Notes: generated by a model not told the origin, from the letters alone. DNA of 64,000 nt from Rahnella aceris (GCF_011684115.1 NZ_JAADJV010000004.1:62001-126000), one strand, 5' to 3'. Positions 9,898-20,272 are shown, counted from the stretch's first letter. Made by a program: numbers and translations.

Positions 9898-10707
9898 TTA
9901 GTGGCGCTGACCCAGGGCCAGACTGATGTCACGCGCGGTATCCCGCACCAGTTCGCCTAAATCGGTAAAACGCTCCGTCGTTAAGCGGGAGCTGGGGCCG
10001 GAGATCGAAATCGCCGCCACCGCATTGTTATTGCTGTCAAAAATCGCCGAGGCCAGACAGTTCAGCCCTGTCACATGCTCTTCGCTGTCCTGTGCAAACC
10101 CCTGCTGACGCGCGTGTTGCAGATCCTTTTTCAACGCATTCAGATTATCCAGCGTGTGCGTCGTAAAGTTCTTCAACCCCGCCTGCATCATCAGGCTCAT
10201 CAGCGCCTCGTCATCCAGCGAATACAGCAACGCTTTCCCGGCACCGGAGGCATGCAGTGGCAGACGGCTGCCAAGCGGCGCGCACATCCGCACCATCGAC
10301 TGGCATTCCCGCTGGCCGATCAGTACCGCTTCGAAACCGTTGCGGATCGCCAGATTGGCCGTTTCGCCCGACAACAACATCAGGCGCTGCATATAAGGCG
10401 CGGCGACTGACAATACATCCCGGTTATGGATATAAGACGATCCGACCGTAAACGCCTGTAAGCCAATGTGCCACCAGCTCAGTTGCGCATCCTGATAAAC
10501 AAAATCGGCCTCTTCCAGCACTTTCAGCAGTCGAAAGGTGGTGGAAAGGGGCAGCGACAAATTCTCTGCAATGTTGCTGACAGAAGAACTGCCGCCGGAC
10601 TGCGCCAGATAATTCAACACCGCAATGCCGCGTTCTAAGGCCTGAGCGCCCTTTTGCGAACCAGAACCAGGCTGGCTAGGACGCCCCCGTTTTTTTACTT
10701 CGGCCAT
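9898..10707 (-). CDS. allR: IclR-family repressor of allantoin and glyoxylate genes
   Basis: A 269-aa regulator closely resembling E. coli AllR (271 aa). Order: basic N-terminus (VKKRGRPSQ), winged helix-turn-helix (about residues 22-85, [20 protein letters not shown]), then the IclR effector domain with [24 protein letters not shown]. The start at 10707 ([10 protein letters not shown]) is chosen by analogy with E. coli, with GGAG upstream; longer frames add a non-conserved tail. In E. coli, glyoxylate and allantoin relieve AllR repression. It lies 86 nt after allA. Confidence 0.94.
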   Translation of the reverse strand: MAEVKKRGRPSQPGSGSQKGAQALERGIAVLNYLAQSGGSSSVSNIAENLSLPLSTTFRLLKVLEEADFVYQDAQLSWWHIGLQAFTVGSSYIHNRDVLSVAAPYMQRLMLLSGETANLAIRNGFEAVLIGQRECQSMVRMCAPLGSRLPLHASGAGKALLYSLDDEALMSLMMQAGLKNFTTHTLDNLNALKKDLQHARQQGFAQDSEEHVTGLNCLASAIFDSNNNAVAAISISGPSSRLTTERFTDLGELVRDTARDISLALGQRH

Positions 10708-10793
10708 CTCACATTTCTCCAGCATCAGGCGCTGAGCGCCCGCGTTTCGCTTGTTTTCAGATGCTTGTATCTTATGCAAGATGCTTTATAGCG

Positions 10794-11300
10794 TCACGAC
10801 TTTAATCCCGCCGCAACGGGTAAAATAAGCTGATAGCCCTGAGGTAACTGACTGATATCACAGTTGTCTGCGCCGCCACGATCGACGGTGAGAAAATTCG
10901 TCACCGTCTCAAACGCAAACAGCGGATGGTGCCAGACATTCCGGTGATAATTCACGCCCTGCAGGCCGTTGGTGATAAAGGCTTTCAGCGTGGAGATGTC
11001 CGGCGTCTCGCCCCCTGCCGCAACAATCACGATAAAGCGCTCGCCCTGCATCGGCACAAACGCCTGTGAACCGAGCGGGTGTTTTTCGAGTTGCGTCACC
11101 ACAATGGGCAACGGTGCTGGCTGGGCGCGGTTGATGCTCACCAGCGGGCGATCCTGCCCGAGGATCTCCACGTTGGTCAGATCGTGGTACCGCTCAACCT
11201 TGCCGTCGTTGATATGAAAAAAATCGCGACCTGTCGTCTCAATCACATCGCCGTAAGCCGCGAAGGCCGCCTGGGTCAGCGGGTAAACCGGAAGTTCCAT
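10794..11300 (-). CDS. allA: Ureidoglycolate lyase
   Basis: Splits (S)-ureidoglycolate into glyoxylate and urea. The start at 11300 gives 168 aa beginning [19 protein letters not shown], close to the 160 aa of E. coli AllA, with AGGG nine bases upstream. The ATG three codons earlier overlaps the ribosome site, and the 220-aa frame would run over the operator region. Conserved stretches include [17 protein letters not shown] and [16 protein letters not shown]. It is first of the minus-strand block, divergent from allS. Confidence 0.95.
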   Translation of the reverse strand: MELPVYPLTQAAFAAYGDVIETTGRDFFHINDGKVERYHDLTNVEILGQDRPLVSINRAQPAPLPIVVTQLEKHPLGSQAFVPMQGERFIVIVAAGGETPDISTLKAFITNGLQGVNYHRNVWHHPLFAFETVTNFLTVDRGGADNCDISQLPQGYQLILPVAAGLKS

Positions 11301-11381
11301 GGCATTCATCCCTGCATTTAAAATAAAACCGGTGAGATAAGCCCGCCAGATTGGCGGATTTATCCTCAATGCAATTACTGT

Positions 11382-11394
11382 AGAAACTTTTTCC
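11382..11394. promoter_or_regulatory. Probable AllR operator 1 between allA and allS
   Basis: Reads TTGGAAAAAGTTTCTA on the minus strand around these positions; its 12-nt core is identical to the core of the gcl site. It lies about 82 nt upstream of the allA start. Confidence 0.65.
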
Positions 11395-11411
11395 AACTTG
11401 CTCAATCGAAA

Positions 11412-11430
11412 TATGGAAAAAGATTCCATA
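11412..11430. promoter_or_regulatory. Probable AllR operator 2 between allA and allS
   Basis: Perfect 7-bp arms TATGGAA / TTCCATA around a 5-nt centre. Its midpoint is about 32 bp from that of the neighbouring site, near three helical turns, so two repressor dimers could lie on the same DNA face. Confidence 0.65.
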
Positions 11431-11514
11431 AAATTGATGAAGTCCACAATTCTCATCAGGTTAAATCTATAAAATCTTTTTCATTCAATGCATTAACATT
11501 ACTTCAGGTGACCT

Positions 11515-12429
11515 ATGCTGGATGAGGAGTCGATTAAAACCTTTATGCACGTCGCACAAACAGGCAGCTTTTCCCGCGCGGCAGAGATGCTGCATAAAAC
11601 GCCTGCGACCATCAGCTATCGAATTAAGATGCTGGAAGACAGTGCCGGGACGTTATTGCTCAACCGCACGACCCGCACGGTGTCGCTGACGCCCGCCGGA
11701 CAGCATCTGCTTGAACGATGTCGCCAGTGGCTAACCTGGCTGGAGGGTGTACCGGCAGAACTGCAGCAGATTAACGACGGCATTGAGCGCCAGCTGAATG
11801 TGGTGGTGAACAATCTGATGTACTGCCCTGAAACTCTGGCGGCGTTATTAAGCTGTCTGACGCAGCGCTACCCGTTCACGCAGTTCACTTTCACACGGCA
11901 GATTTACATGGGGGTATGGGATACGCTGCTGTACGAAGATTTTCAGCTGGCGATTGGCGTCACCGGCACCGAATCTCTTTCTAACGCCGTGAATCTGCTG
12001 CCGCTGGGTGAAGTGGACTGGGTTTTTGTTCATGCGCCCTTTCATCCGCTGCAGCACATCACTGGCATGCTGGAAGAAGCGGTGTTGCGTCAGTACATTG
12101 CCATCAATGTGGAAGACACCTCGCGCCATCTGAACAAGCGGGTAGCCTGGTTGCTGACCGGGCAACGGCAGATCATCGTGGCAGATGTGGCGACTAAACT
12201 GGCCTGTCACCTGAAGGGAATGGGTATCGGTTTTCTGCCGCGCCATCTGTGCCAGCCATATCTCGACAGCGGCGAGCTGATCGCCCGGCAAATCCGCTAT
12301 CCGCGCGCCCCTTCCCCGCTCAGTCTGGCGTGGAAAAAGGAGTACACAGGCAAGGCGCTGCATGACATTGTTTCTCTGTTCCACCAGAAAGACCCGCTGA
12401 TCCAACCGTTGCTGGCGGGTTTAGAATAG
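11515..12429 (+). CDS. allS: LysR-family activator of the allantoin pathway
   Basis: A 304-aa LysR-type regulator close to E. coli AllS (308 aa), which activates the allDCE operon. The N-terminal winged helix spans about residues 1-60 (TGSFSRAAEMLHKTPATISY). The effector domain shares long stretches with AllS, such as RQIYMGVWDTLLYEDFQLAI and AIGVTGTES. It is divergent from allA across the two operator palindromes, so AllR probably controls its expression. It reads toward prkB and is the last gene of the inserted allantoin cluster. Confidence 0.92.
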   Translation: MLDEESIKTFMHVAQTGSFSRAAEMLHKTPATISYRIKMLEDSAGTLLLNRTTRTVSLTPAGQHLLERCRQWLTWLEGVPAELQQINDGIERQLNVVVNNLMYCPETLAALLSCLTQRYPFTQFTFTRQIYMGVWDTLLYEDFQLAIGVTGTESLSNAVNLLPLGEVDWVFVHAPFHPLQHITGMLEEAVLRQYIAINVEDTSRHLNKRVAWLLTGQRQIIVADVATKLACHLKGMGIGFLPRHLCQPYLDSGELIARQIRYPRAPSPLSLAWKKEYTGKALHDIVSLFHQKDPLIQPLLAGLE

Positions 12430-12564
12430 TGATGCCCTCTTTGGCTTCGCGAATAAATATGGTAACAATAGGCTTAATTATGCGCAGCCTTGACGCCAGA
12501 TCTTCGACCACAGAAAAGACCGCGTCTCGCCTGCCTGCATCACCTTTATGGAGAACAGCGCATT

Positions 12565-13434
12565 ATGTCAGCCAAACATCCTGTTATTGCCGTGACCGGT
12601 TCGAGCGGTGCAGGCACCACGACCACCAGCGTGGCATTTCGTAAAATATTTCAGCAGCTTAGTTTGCGTGCGGCGGAACTGGAAGGCGACAGTTTTCATC
12701 ATTTCACCCGTCCTGAAATGGATGCGGCAATACGCAAGGCGCGCGATCTGGGACGTCATATCAGCTACTTCGGGCCGGAAGCCAATGACTTTGGTTTGCT
12801 GGAAAAAAGCTTTATCGAATACGGTAAAACAGGCACTGGCCGTTCACGTAAGTATCTGCATACTTATGACGAAGCCGTTCCCTACAATCAGGTGCCGGGT
12901 ACCTTTACGCCGTGGCAGGCGTTGCCGGAACCGACGGATATTTTGTTTTACGAAGGGTTACACGGTGGTGTGGTGGCGGACAAAATTGACGTTGCCGCGC
13001 AGGTCGACCTGCTGGTCGGCGTAGTGCCTATCGTCAACCTCGAATGGATCCAGAAACTGGTGCGCGATACCGGCGAGCGCGGGCATTCCCGTGAAGCGGT
13101 GATGGATTCCGTCGTGCGTTCGATGGATGACTATATCAATTACATTACGCCGCAGTTTTCCCGCACACACATCAATTTCCAGCGGGTACCCACCATCGAC
13201 ACCTCGAACCCGTTTGCCGCCAAAGCCATTCCGTCACTGGATGAAAGCTTTGTGGTGATTCATTTTCAGGGACTGGATGACATCGATTTCCCGTATCTGC
13301 TGGCCATGCTGCAAGGGTCGTTTATCTCGCACATCAAAACACTGGTGGTGCCGGGCGGCAAAATGGGGCTGGCGATGGAGCTGATCATGGCGCCGCTGGT
13401 GCAGCGCCTGATGGAAGGCAAGAAGATCGAGTAA
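12565..13434 (+). CDS. prkB: Phosphoribulokinase-like protein
   Basis: A 289-aa P-loop kinase equal in length to E. coli PrkB, whose cellular substrate is not established. Walker A lies at residues 9-18 (VTGSSGAGTTTTS), and conserved blocks include RHISYFGPEANDFGLLE, YLHTYDEAVPYNQVPGTFTP and FYEGLHGG. The ATG at 12565 (MSAKHPVIAV) matches the E. coli start with GGAG 11 nt upstream; the longer frame adds 25 non-conserved residues. It is convergent with yhfA with only 3 nt between them. Enteric bacteria lack a Calvin cycle, so the name describes the fold only. Confidence 0.93.
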   Translation: MSAKHPVIAVTGSSGAGTTTTSVAFRKIFQQLSLRAAELEGDSFHHFTRPEMDAAIRKARDLGRHISYFGPEANDFGLLEKSFIEYGKTGTGRSRKYLHTYDEAVPYNQVPGTFTPWQALPEPTDILFYEGLHGGVVADKIDVAAQVDLLVGVVPIVNLEWIQKLVRDTGERGHSREAVMDSVVRSMDDYINYITPQFSRTHINFQRVPTIDTSNPFAAKAIPSLDESFVVIHFQGLDDIDFPYLLAMLQGSFISHIKTLVVPGGKMGLAMELIMAPLVQRLMEGKKIE

Positions 13435-13437
13435 ACT

Positions 13438-13845
13438 TTATTCGGCTGCAATCACTTCAAAGCTGTGGGTGATTGTGGCCGCTTTCCCCAGCATCAGAGA
13501 CACAGAACAGTATTTTTCGGCAGACAGGCTGACTGCGCGTTCAACAATCTTATCGGTCAGATCCTTACCGGTGACGATAAAATGCAGATTGATGTGAGTG
13601 AACAGACGCGGCGCTTCTTCGCGGCGTTGTGAGGTCAGCTTCACTTCACAATCACGCACGTCATTACGACCTTTTTGCAAAATTGACACCACGTCGATTG
13701 CACTACACCCCCCTGCGGACATCAGTAACATTTCCATCGGGCTTGGGGCTTTATCACCCGCGTTTCCATCCATTGAAATCTGATGACCCGATGCAGACTC
13801 ACCTAAAAATGTCAGTCCTTCAACCCATTTGACACGTGCATGCAT
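13438..13845 (-). CDS. yhfA: OsmC-family protein YhfA
   Basis: A 135-aa protein of the OsmC/Ohr fold, close in length to E. coli YhfA (134 aa). It keeps the two cysteines typical of peroxide-reducing members, in MSAGGCSAIDVVS and in AEKYCSVSLMLG. YhfA itself has no proven substrate. It is divergent from crp across 362 nt and convergent with prkB. Confidence 0.93.
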   Translation of the reverse strand: MHARVKWVEGLTFLGESASGHQISMDGNAGDKAPSPMEMLLMSAGGCSAIDVVSILQKGRNDVRDCEVKLTSQRREEAPRLFTHINLHFIVTGKDLTDKIVERAVSLSAEKYCSVSLMLGKAATITHSFEVIAAE

Positions 13846-14207
13846 GAACTATTCTCCCGGTGAATAAACTTGTCGAAATCTGCTCTCAGAGTACCCTTTC
13901 ACCTAAAATCTGGCAACGTAACCCGATCGCCATCATGCTGAAGCGAGACAACAGAAGACAGCATCTCAAACCTGTGCTACAAACAAAGCCGAAACATACT
14001 TTCCAGTAAATTGCGGTGACGGTTTTTGCGGTTTAAGTACAGAACCCACGGTGATGACAGCAATAAACAGGCTGTTGCACTCCGACATCCGCTTGCAGCA
14101 TTTCTGGAGAGTTATATGCTGAAAGGGCGCTTTGGATTTGAAGTGCCGTACAGGGAACTCTGAGCCCTGTGATTTTGGGCAGCGATAACAACAGAGGATA
14201 ATAGCAA
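13846..14207. promoter_or_regulatory. yhfA/crp divergent regulatory region
   Basis: A 362-nt gene-free interval between divergent yhfA and crp. The end near crp (AACAGAGGATAA before the ATG) resembles the E. coli crp ribosome site. A leader hairpin ACAGGG/CCCTGT lies at 14150-14170. E. coli crp has a long, autoregulated leader, but I could not assign a convincing CRP site or a single promoter here by eye. Confidence 0.5.
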
Positions 14208-14840
14208 ATGGTTCTCGGCAAGCCACAAACAGACCCGACTCTTGAATGGTTCCTGTCTCACTGTCATATACATAAGTATCCTTCTAAAAGTACGCTGATT
14301 CACCAGGGTGAAAAAGCCGAAACGCTTTACTACATCGTGAAAGGGTCAGTTGCTGTCCTGATTAAAGATGAAGAAGGCAAGGAAATGATACTGTCCTACC
14401 TTAACCAAGGTGACTTCATCGGTGAGCTGGGACTCTTCGAAGAAGGTCAGGAACGCAGTGCCTGGGTACGTGCTAAAACTGCCTGTGAAGTGGCTGAAAT
14501 TTCATATAAAAAATTCCGCCAGCTGATTCAGGTTAACCCGGATATTCTGATGCGTCTCTCCGCGCAGATGGCCAACCGTCTGCAAGTGACGTCAGAGAAA
14601 GTCGGCAACCTTGCCTTCCTTGACGTTACCGGTCGTATCGCTCAAACCTTGCTCAATCTGGCTAAACAGCCTGATGCAATGACCCATCCGGACGGGATGC
14701 AAATCAAGATTACCCGCCAGGAAATTGGCCAAATCGTCGGTTGTTCACGTGAAACAGTCGGACGCATTCTCAAAATGCTGGAAGATCAAAGCCTGATCTC
14801 CGCACACGGTAAAACGATTGTCGTTTACGGCACACGTTAA
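14208..14840 (+). CDS. crp: cAMP receptor protein
   Basis: Global cAMP-dependent regulator, 210 aa, nearly identical to E. coli CRP. The cyclic-nucleotide domain includes [15 protein letters not shown] with the cAMP-phosphate-binding arginine, and the helix-turn-helix is [20 protein letters not shown] with the recognition residues R181, E182 and R186 (Met counted). Against my memory of the E. coli sequence, residue 123 is asparagine instead of arginine (AQMANRLQ) and residue 195 serine instead of asparagine. It is followed by a strong terminator. Confidence 0.99.
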   Translation: MVLGKPQTDPTLEWFLSHCHIHKYPSKSTLIHQGEKAETLYYIVKGSVAVLIKDEEGKEMILSYLNQGDFIGELGLFEEGQERSAWVRAKTACEVAEISYKKFRQLIQVNPDILMRLSAQMANRLQVTSEKVGNLAFLDVTGRIAQTLLNLAKQPDAMTHPDGMQIKITRQEIGQIVGCSRETVGRILKMLEDQSLISAHGKTIVVYGTR

Positions 14841-14853
14841 TCCCTCAAAAATT

Positions 14854-14883
14854 GGCGCGGCAAAACACTGTCGCGCCTTTTTT
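14854..14883 (+). terminator. Terminator after crp
   Basis: GGCGCG (14854-14859) pairs with CGCGCC (14872-14877), followed by six T. It ends 18 nt before yhfK. Confidence 0.88.
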
Positions 14884-14901
14884 ATGGGCTAAGCTTTACC
14901 C

Positions 14902-16977
14902 ATGACGCTATGGCGAAGACTGTTTTACCATCCTGAAGTGAACTACGCGCTGCGCCAGACGCTGGTGTTGTGCTTGCCTGTTGGCATTTGCTGGCTGTTT
15001 GGCAATTTGCAAATGGGCCTGCTGTTTTCCCTCTGCCCGGCCTGTTGTAACATCGCCGGTCTGGATACCCCGCATAAACGCTTTTTCAAACGCCTGCTCG
15101 TCGGCGGTTCACTCTTTGCCGTGAGCAGCCTTCTGCTGCAACTGATGCTCGAAAGCTGGCATATACCGCTGCCGCTGATCATGCTGTCGCTGGCGTTACT
15201 GCTGGGCGTCACCGGTGAAATCAGCCCGCTGCATGCGCGCCTGCTGCCCGGTGCGCTGGTGGCGACTATCTTCACGCTGAGTATGGTGGGCGTGCGCCCG
15301 ATGTGGCAGGCCCCGGTGTTGTTCGCCGCTGGCACAGCCTGGTACGGATTGTTTAACTGGGCGTGGTTTCGTATTTCGGAAGAACAGCCGATGCGCGAAA
15401 CGCTCAGCCAGCTCTATCTGCAACTCGCGGATTATTTCGAAGCCAAGTACAGCCTGCTGACGCAACATACCGATCCCGAAACTGCGTTACCCCCACTGCT
15501 AACCCGCCAGCAGCAGGTTATCGACCTGATTGCCCTGCTTTATCAGCAATTACACATGTTGCCCCAGCACGGACATCATCATCACCATAAGCGGCTATTT
15601 CAGCGTTTTCAGGTGGCGCTCGATTTGCAGGAGCACATTACAGTGAGCCTGCATCAGCCGGAAGAAGTGCAGAAACTGGTGGAGGAAAGCCATGCCGAAG
15701 CGGTTATCCGCCGAAATGCGCAGGTGATTTCCACCCGTCTTCGGGTGATTGCCGACGATATTCTTTATCATCGTTTATCCGGGCGCTTTACGATGGCCAA
15801 TGAGCTGACCGCGCTGGAGAAAATCGCCGCGCGCAACCCGGACAATCCGGTAGGTCAGTTTTGTTATTACCATTTCAGCCGCATTGCCCGTCTGTTACGC
15901 ACACAGCGGCCGTTGTACAAACGTGACCTGATGAACACCCAGCCGCGTTTGCCCTTCTGGCCCGCGCTGAAAAGCTATCTTTCCTTCAAATCCGTGGCAC
16001 TGCGTAATGCCGCACGTTTGGGCATTATTCTGGCGATTGGCAGCAGTCTGGGTCTGTTCTTCAATTTGCCCAAACCCTACTGGATCTTGCTGACTATCAT
16101 GTTGGTCAGCCAGAACGGTTATAACGCCACGCGGGTGAGGATCCAGCACCGTGCACTCGGTACGCTGGCCGGATTGCTGATTGCCTCAGGCTTGCTCAAA
16201 CTGGAACTGCCGGAAGGCACCACGCTGCTGTGCATGCTGCTGATCACCCTGTTGTCCTATACCGTTCTGCGCAAAAACTACGGACTGGCGATGGTCGGCA
16301 TGACGGTGACTGCAGTGTATACCCTGCAATTGCTGGCGATGAACGGCGTGCATTTTCTGGTACCACGACTGGTCGATACCCTGATCGGCTGCGCGCTGGC
16401 CTTTGGTGGCACTATCTGGTTGTGGCCGCAATGGCAAAGCGGTTTGCTGCGCCAGAATGCACACCAGGCGCTGGAAATCTATCAGGACGCTATCCGCCTG
16501 CTGCTCGAGGAAAGCCCCGACACCGCCAAACTGGCGTACACCCGTATGCAGGTCAATCAGGCGCACAATAAGCTGTTCACTTCGCTAAATCAGGCGATGC
16601 AGGAGCCGGGTTTTAACTCACATTATCTGGCGGATATGCGTTTGTGGGTGACGCACAGTCAGTTTGTGGTTGAGCATATCAACGCGATGACGATCCTCGC
16701 CCGCGAGCATTACATGCTGCCGGAAAAACTGGCGACGGAGTATTTACAGACCTGCGAAATCGCGCTGCAAAGCTGTCAGCAACGACTGCTCTACGACGGG
16801 CCGGGCAGCGAGAACAACCTGTTTAATGCGCCGGAACTTCACCCGGATATGCCACTGACCGAAATGGAACGCCATCTGCGGCGCGTAATTTCACATCTCA
16901 GCGTGATGCATACCATCTCGTCACTGGCGTGGAAGCAGAGGCCGCATCATGGGATCTGGCTGACGCGGCGGGCGTGA
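14902..16977 (+). CDS. yhfK: FUSC-family inner-membrane protein YhfK
   Basis: A 691-aa membrane protein similar to E. coli YhfK (about 700 aa), of the fusaric-acid-resistance/aromatic-acid-exporter family. Two blocks of closely spaced hydrophobic helices (about residues 15-155 and 370-520) are separated by a cytoplasmic helical region containing KYSLLTQHTDPETALPPLL. The C-terminal region has LWVTHSQFVVEHINAMT. The transported substrate is unknown. The ATG at 14902 follows the crp terminator, and the gene converges on argD across a large inverted repeat. Confidence 0.92.
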   Translation: MTLWRRLFYHPEVNYALRQTLVLCLPVGICWLFGNLQMGLLFSLCPACCNIAGLDTPHKRFFKRLLVGGSLFAVSSLLLQLMLESWHIPLPLIMLSLALLLGVTGEISPLHARLLPGALVATIFTLSMVGVRPMWQAPVLFAAGTAWYGLFNWAWFRISEEQPMRETLSQLYLQLADYFEAKYSLLTQHTDPETALPPLLTRQQQVIDLIALLYQQLHMLPQHGHHHHHKRLFQRFQVALDLQEHITVSLHQPEEVQKLVEESHAEAVIRRNAQVISTRLRVIADDILYHRLSGRFTMANELTALEKIAARNPDNPVGQFCYYHFSRIARLLRTQRPLYKRDLMNTQPRLPFWPALKSYLSFKSVALRNAARLGIILAIGSSLGLFFNLPKPYWILLTIMLVSQNGYNATRVRIQHRALGTLAGLLIASGLLKLELPEGTTLLCMLLITLLSYTVLRKNYGLAMVGMTVTAVYTLQLLAMNGVHFLVPRLVDTLIGCALAFGGTIWLWPQWQSGLLRQNAHQALEIYQDAIRLLLEESPDTAKLAYTRMQVNQAHNKLFTSLNQAMQEPGFNSHYLADMRLWVTHSQFVVEHINAMTILAREHYMLPEKLATEYLQTCEIALQSCQQRLLYDGPGSENNLFNAPELHPDMPLTEMERHLRRVISHLSVMHTISSLAWKQRPHHGIWLTRRA

Positions 16978-17051
16978 AGGGGGAGACCCCTTTCAAATCC
17001 CCTTTTTACTGGCTTGCAGTCAGACTGCTTTTTAAAGCTAATCGGAGAATA

Positions 17052-17066
17052 TTTCGGTTTCTCAAG
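17052..17066. repeat. Extra copy of the repeat end motif
   Basis: TTTCGGTTTCTCAAG is a direct copy, 57 nt away, of the terminal motif that starts the large inverted repeat at 17109. It may mark a duplicated or degenerate element boundary. Confidence 0.6.
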
Positions 17067-17108
17067 TGCGGGGACCGCGCACTGACGGCTTAAAATGGAT
17101 TGAGAAAG

Positions 17109-17638
17109 TTTCGGTTTCTCAATTGCCGAGCTCGCTTAACTCACCGCGCCGAAACCGACCAAAGGAGGAAAGTGCTTTTCCTCCTTTGGATTCCTCCTCG
17201 CTTTTTCAACACGCGCTCCGCTTGCTGGCTATGTTTCAGCAACCGCGGTGACAGGCTTGAAATCTTGCCGCGTTGCGGTTCCCTCTCTCGGTCCTGAAGC
17301 CCTGGGTCTTCAGGCCGCTCCGTTCGGCAAGATTTCTGAATCGCCCGCAGGATCTCAAATTCAACGGCAGATTGTCTTTTATCTTTTAAATAAGTTGATT
17401 GGCGTGCTCAAAATTCAGCTGAACGGAGCGGCTTCGAGACCTTTGGCTCGAAGACCGAGAGAAGGCAGTGCGAAGCACCTGGATTTGCGCCACTCACTCA
17501 TACACCAGAACATGTCCGTCGTGCCTGCGGCAGCGCGCAGTAAAAAAGCGAGGGGAGTGCAGAGGGAAAAAGCACTTTTCCCTCTTGGTCGGTTTCGGCG
17601 CGAGAGGCCATGTGATAAATGTTAGTGAGAAACCGAAA
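17109..17638. repeat. 530-bp inverted repeat with hairpins in both arms
   Basis: Gene-free space between convergent yhfK and argD holds two inverted arms symmetric about base 17373. Matching blocks are 17109-17120 with 17627-17638 (TTTCGGTTTCTC), 17145-17161 with 17586-17602 (17 nt perfect), 17284-17293 with 17453-17462 and 17314-17325 with 17421-17432. Each arm has local hairpins: 17161-17171 with 17177-17187 and 17293-17299 with 17308-17314 on the left; 17561-17570 with 17576-17585 and 17432-17438 with 17447-17453 on the right. Stems differ between arms but stay paired. Short frames here show no family resemblance and are not called. Confidence 0.85.
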
Positions 17639-17676
17639 TTGTCTCGATCAAGCGTTTCAAGACGGGGGCGTGGGGA

Positions 17677-18906
<1,230 letters not shown>

Positions 18907-18919
18907 TCACGACCATTGA

Positions 18920-18958
18920 TATGAAAATATAATCACAAAATATGCATAAAAAATCACA
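18920..18958 (-). promoter_or_regulatory. Pair of ARG boxes at the argD promoter
   Basis: Two 18-bp boxes, 18920-18937 (TATGAAAATATAATCACA) and 18941-18958 (TATGCATAAAAAATCACA), each matching the ArgR consensus wnTGAATwwwwATTCAnw at all but two of the defined positions. They are separated by 3 bp, the spacing known for ArgR operators, and lie 26-64 nt upstream of the argD start. Confidence 0.8.
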
Positions 18959-19017
18959 TACAGGCAAACAGAAATCGCATCTGATGGGTAAGTAATTTTT
19001 TCAGCAATATTAACTGA

Positions 19018-19593
19018 TTAGATTTTAAGGAAATTATCCAAAAGCTGATGCCCCTGCTCGCTCAAAATGCTTTCAGGATGGAACTGAACGCCATGCAGCG
19101 GCAAGGTTTTGTGCATGATGCCCATAATGTCGTCACGACCACCATCCCGTTCTGTCCATGCAGTAACCTCGAAACAATCGGGCAGCGTCTGTGGCGCGAC
19201 CACCAGCGAATGGTAGCGCGTCACGGTCAGCGGATTATTCAGCCCGGTAAAGACACTCCTGCCGGTATGGCGGACAGGGGATGTTTTGCCGTGAATGGCC
19301 TGCCGGGCGCGGACGATGCTCGCGCCGAACGCCTGCGCCATCGCCTGATGCCCGAGGCACACGCCAAGTATCGGTAAACGGTCGGAGAAATGGGCAATCG
19401 CTTGCAGGGAAATGCCAGCCTGATCAGGCGTACACGGGCCGGGAGAAATCACCAGATGTGAGGGGGAAAGCTGTTCAATGTCGGTGAGCGTCAGCTGATC
19501 ATTACGCATCACTTTCACCTCTGCACCTAACTCGCAAAAATATTGATAGAGGTTGTAGGTGAAGGAATCGTAGTTGTCGATCAGCAGCAGCAT
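19018..19593 (-). CDS. pabA: Aminodeoxychorismate synthase, glutaminase subunit
   Basis: Provides ammonia from glutamine to PabB for 4-amino-4-deoxychorismate in folate synthesis. The 191-aa class I amidotransferase shows the oxyanion region [11 protein letters not shown], the nucleophile cysteine in [14 protein letters not shown], and the His-Glu pair in [13 protein letters not shown]. TrpG/anthranilate synthase II is similar; the location between argD and fic, as in E. coli, supports PabA. Confidence 0.95.
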   Translation of the reverse strand: MLLLIDNYDSFTYNLYQYFCELGAEVKVMRNDQLTLTDIEQLSPSHLVISPGPCTPDQAGISLQAIAHFSDRLPILGVCLGHQAMAQAFGASIVRARQAIHGKTSPVRHTGRSVFTGLNNPLTVTRYHSLVVAPQTLPDCFEVTAWTERDGGRDDIMGIMHKTLPLHGVQFHPESILSEQGHQLLDNFLKI

Positions 19594-19669
19594 AGTGTAC
19601 CCGGTAAAAGTCGGAAAATTTACCGGGCAATTCTACGCATTTTTCAGCTCAGGCTCAGTATTTTGTCGA

Positions 19670-20272
19670 TCAATGTTCTTCCGGGATTTCACTGACAACA
19701 GTATTAAAAATTGCCACCAGCTCGGATTCATCACCAAACACCGCCGTTTTATTGGCCGCCAGCCAGCGCTCACGATCCACTTTGGACCAGTCAATATCGT
19801 AGCCAGCATGAATGACCAGTTGCTCGATGAAGATCCGCAGCGCACGTCCGTTACCTTCGCGGAACGGATGCAGCAGATTCAGGCCGGTGTAATAGTGAGC
19901 CAGACGCTCAGCGAGATTATCCAGGGGTAACCCGACCAGAAACGCTTCTTCTTCAAGCTCCTGCATCAGCGCGTTGCCCTCTTTTTCGATATATTCGAAA
20001 TGGCAAAACTGAGTGTCATCCTTGTAGATATCGATTTCACGGAACTCGCCTGCCCAGGCGTAAATATCCTGGAACAAAGACAGATGCACCGCACACATAT
20101 GCGGCAGTCCCATCACCGCAGGCCCAAGCGGCATCGCTGACGCGCGCAGGGCAGTAAATGCGAGTTCGGCCTGCAACAGACGATGTTCTTCACGGATTTC
20201 CAGCCGGTTTTTCAGCACATTGATGCCGGTATAATAGTAAGGGTCGGCACCGGGCACGAGTTTATCGTTCAT
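19670..20272 (-). CDS. fic: Fic-domain protein, probable AMP transferase
   Basis: A 200-aa Fic protein at the E. coli fic position. It carries the full catalytic motif HPFREGNGRALR from H135, fitting the HPFx(D/E)GNGR consensus. E. coli K-12 Fic has a degraded version (HPFRVGSGLAQR as I recall it), so this copy looks catalytically competent. FicT-type enzymes AMPylate gyrase and topoisomerase IV; the target here is inferred. The start at 20272 has GAGGA seven nt upstream and overlaps the yhfG end by 11 nt, indicating translational coupling with its inhibitor. Confidence 0.93.
   Translation of the reverse strand: MNDKLVPGADPYYYTGINVLKNRLEIREEHRLLQAELAFTALRASAMPLGPAVMGLPHMCAVHLSLFQDIYAWAGEFREIDIYKDDTQFCHFEYIEKEGNALMQELEEEAFLVGLPLDNLAERLAHYYTGLNLLHPFREGNGRALRIFIEQLVIHAGYDIDWSKVDRERWLAANKTAVFGDESELVAIFNTVVSEIPEEH

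Noticed and set aside
12490..12564. N-terminal extension of prkB
   Set aside because: Extension is not like the E. coli protein, and the ATG at 12565 has its own ribosome site.
12585..13434. Calvin-cycle phosphoribulokinase
   Set aside because: No RuBisCO or other Calvin genes are nearby; enteric PrkB proteins are of unknown function.
17109..17638. CRISPR array or insertion sequence
   Set aside because: No regularly spaced direct repeats and no transposase frame; the pattern is one inverted pair with hairpins.
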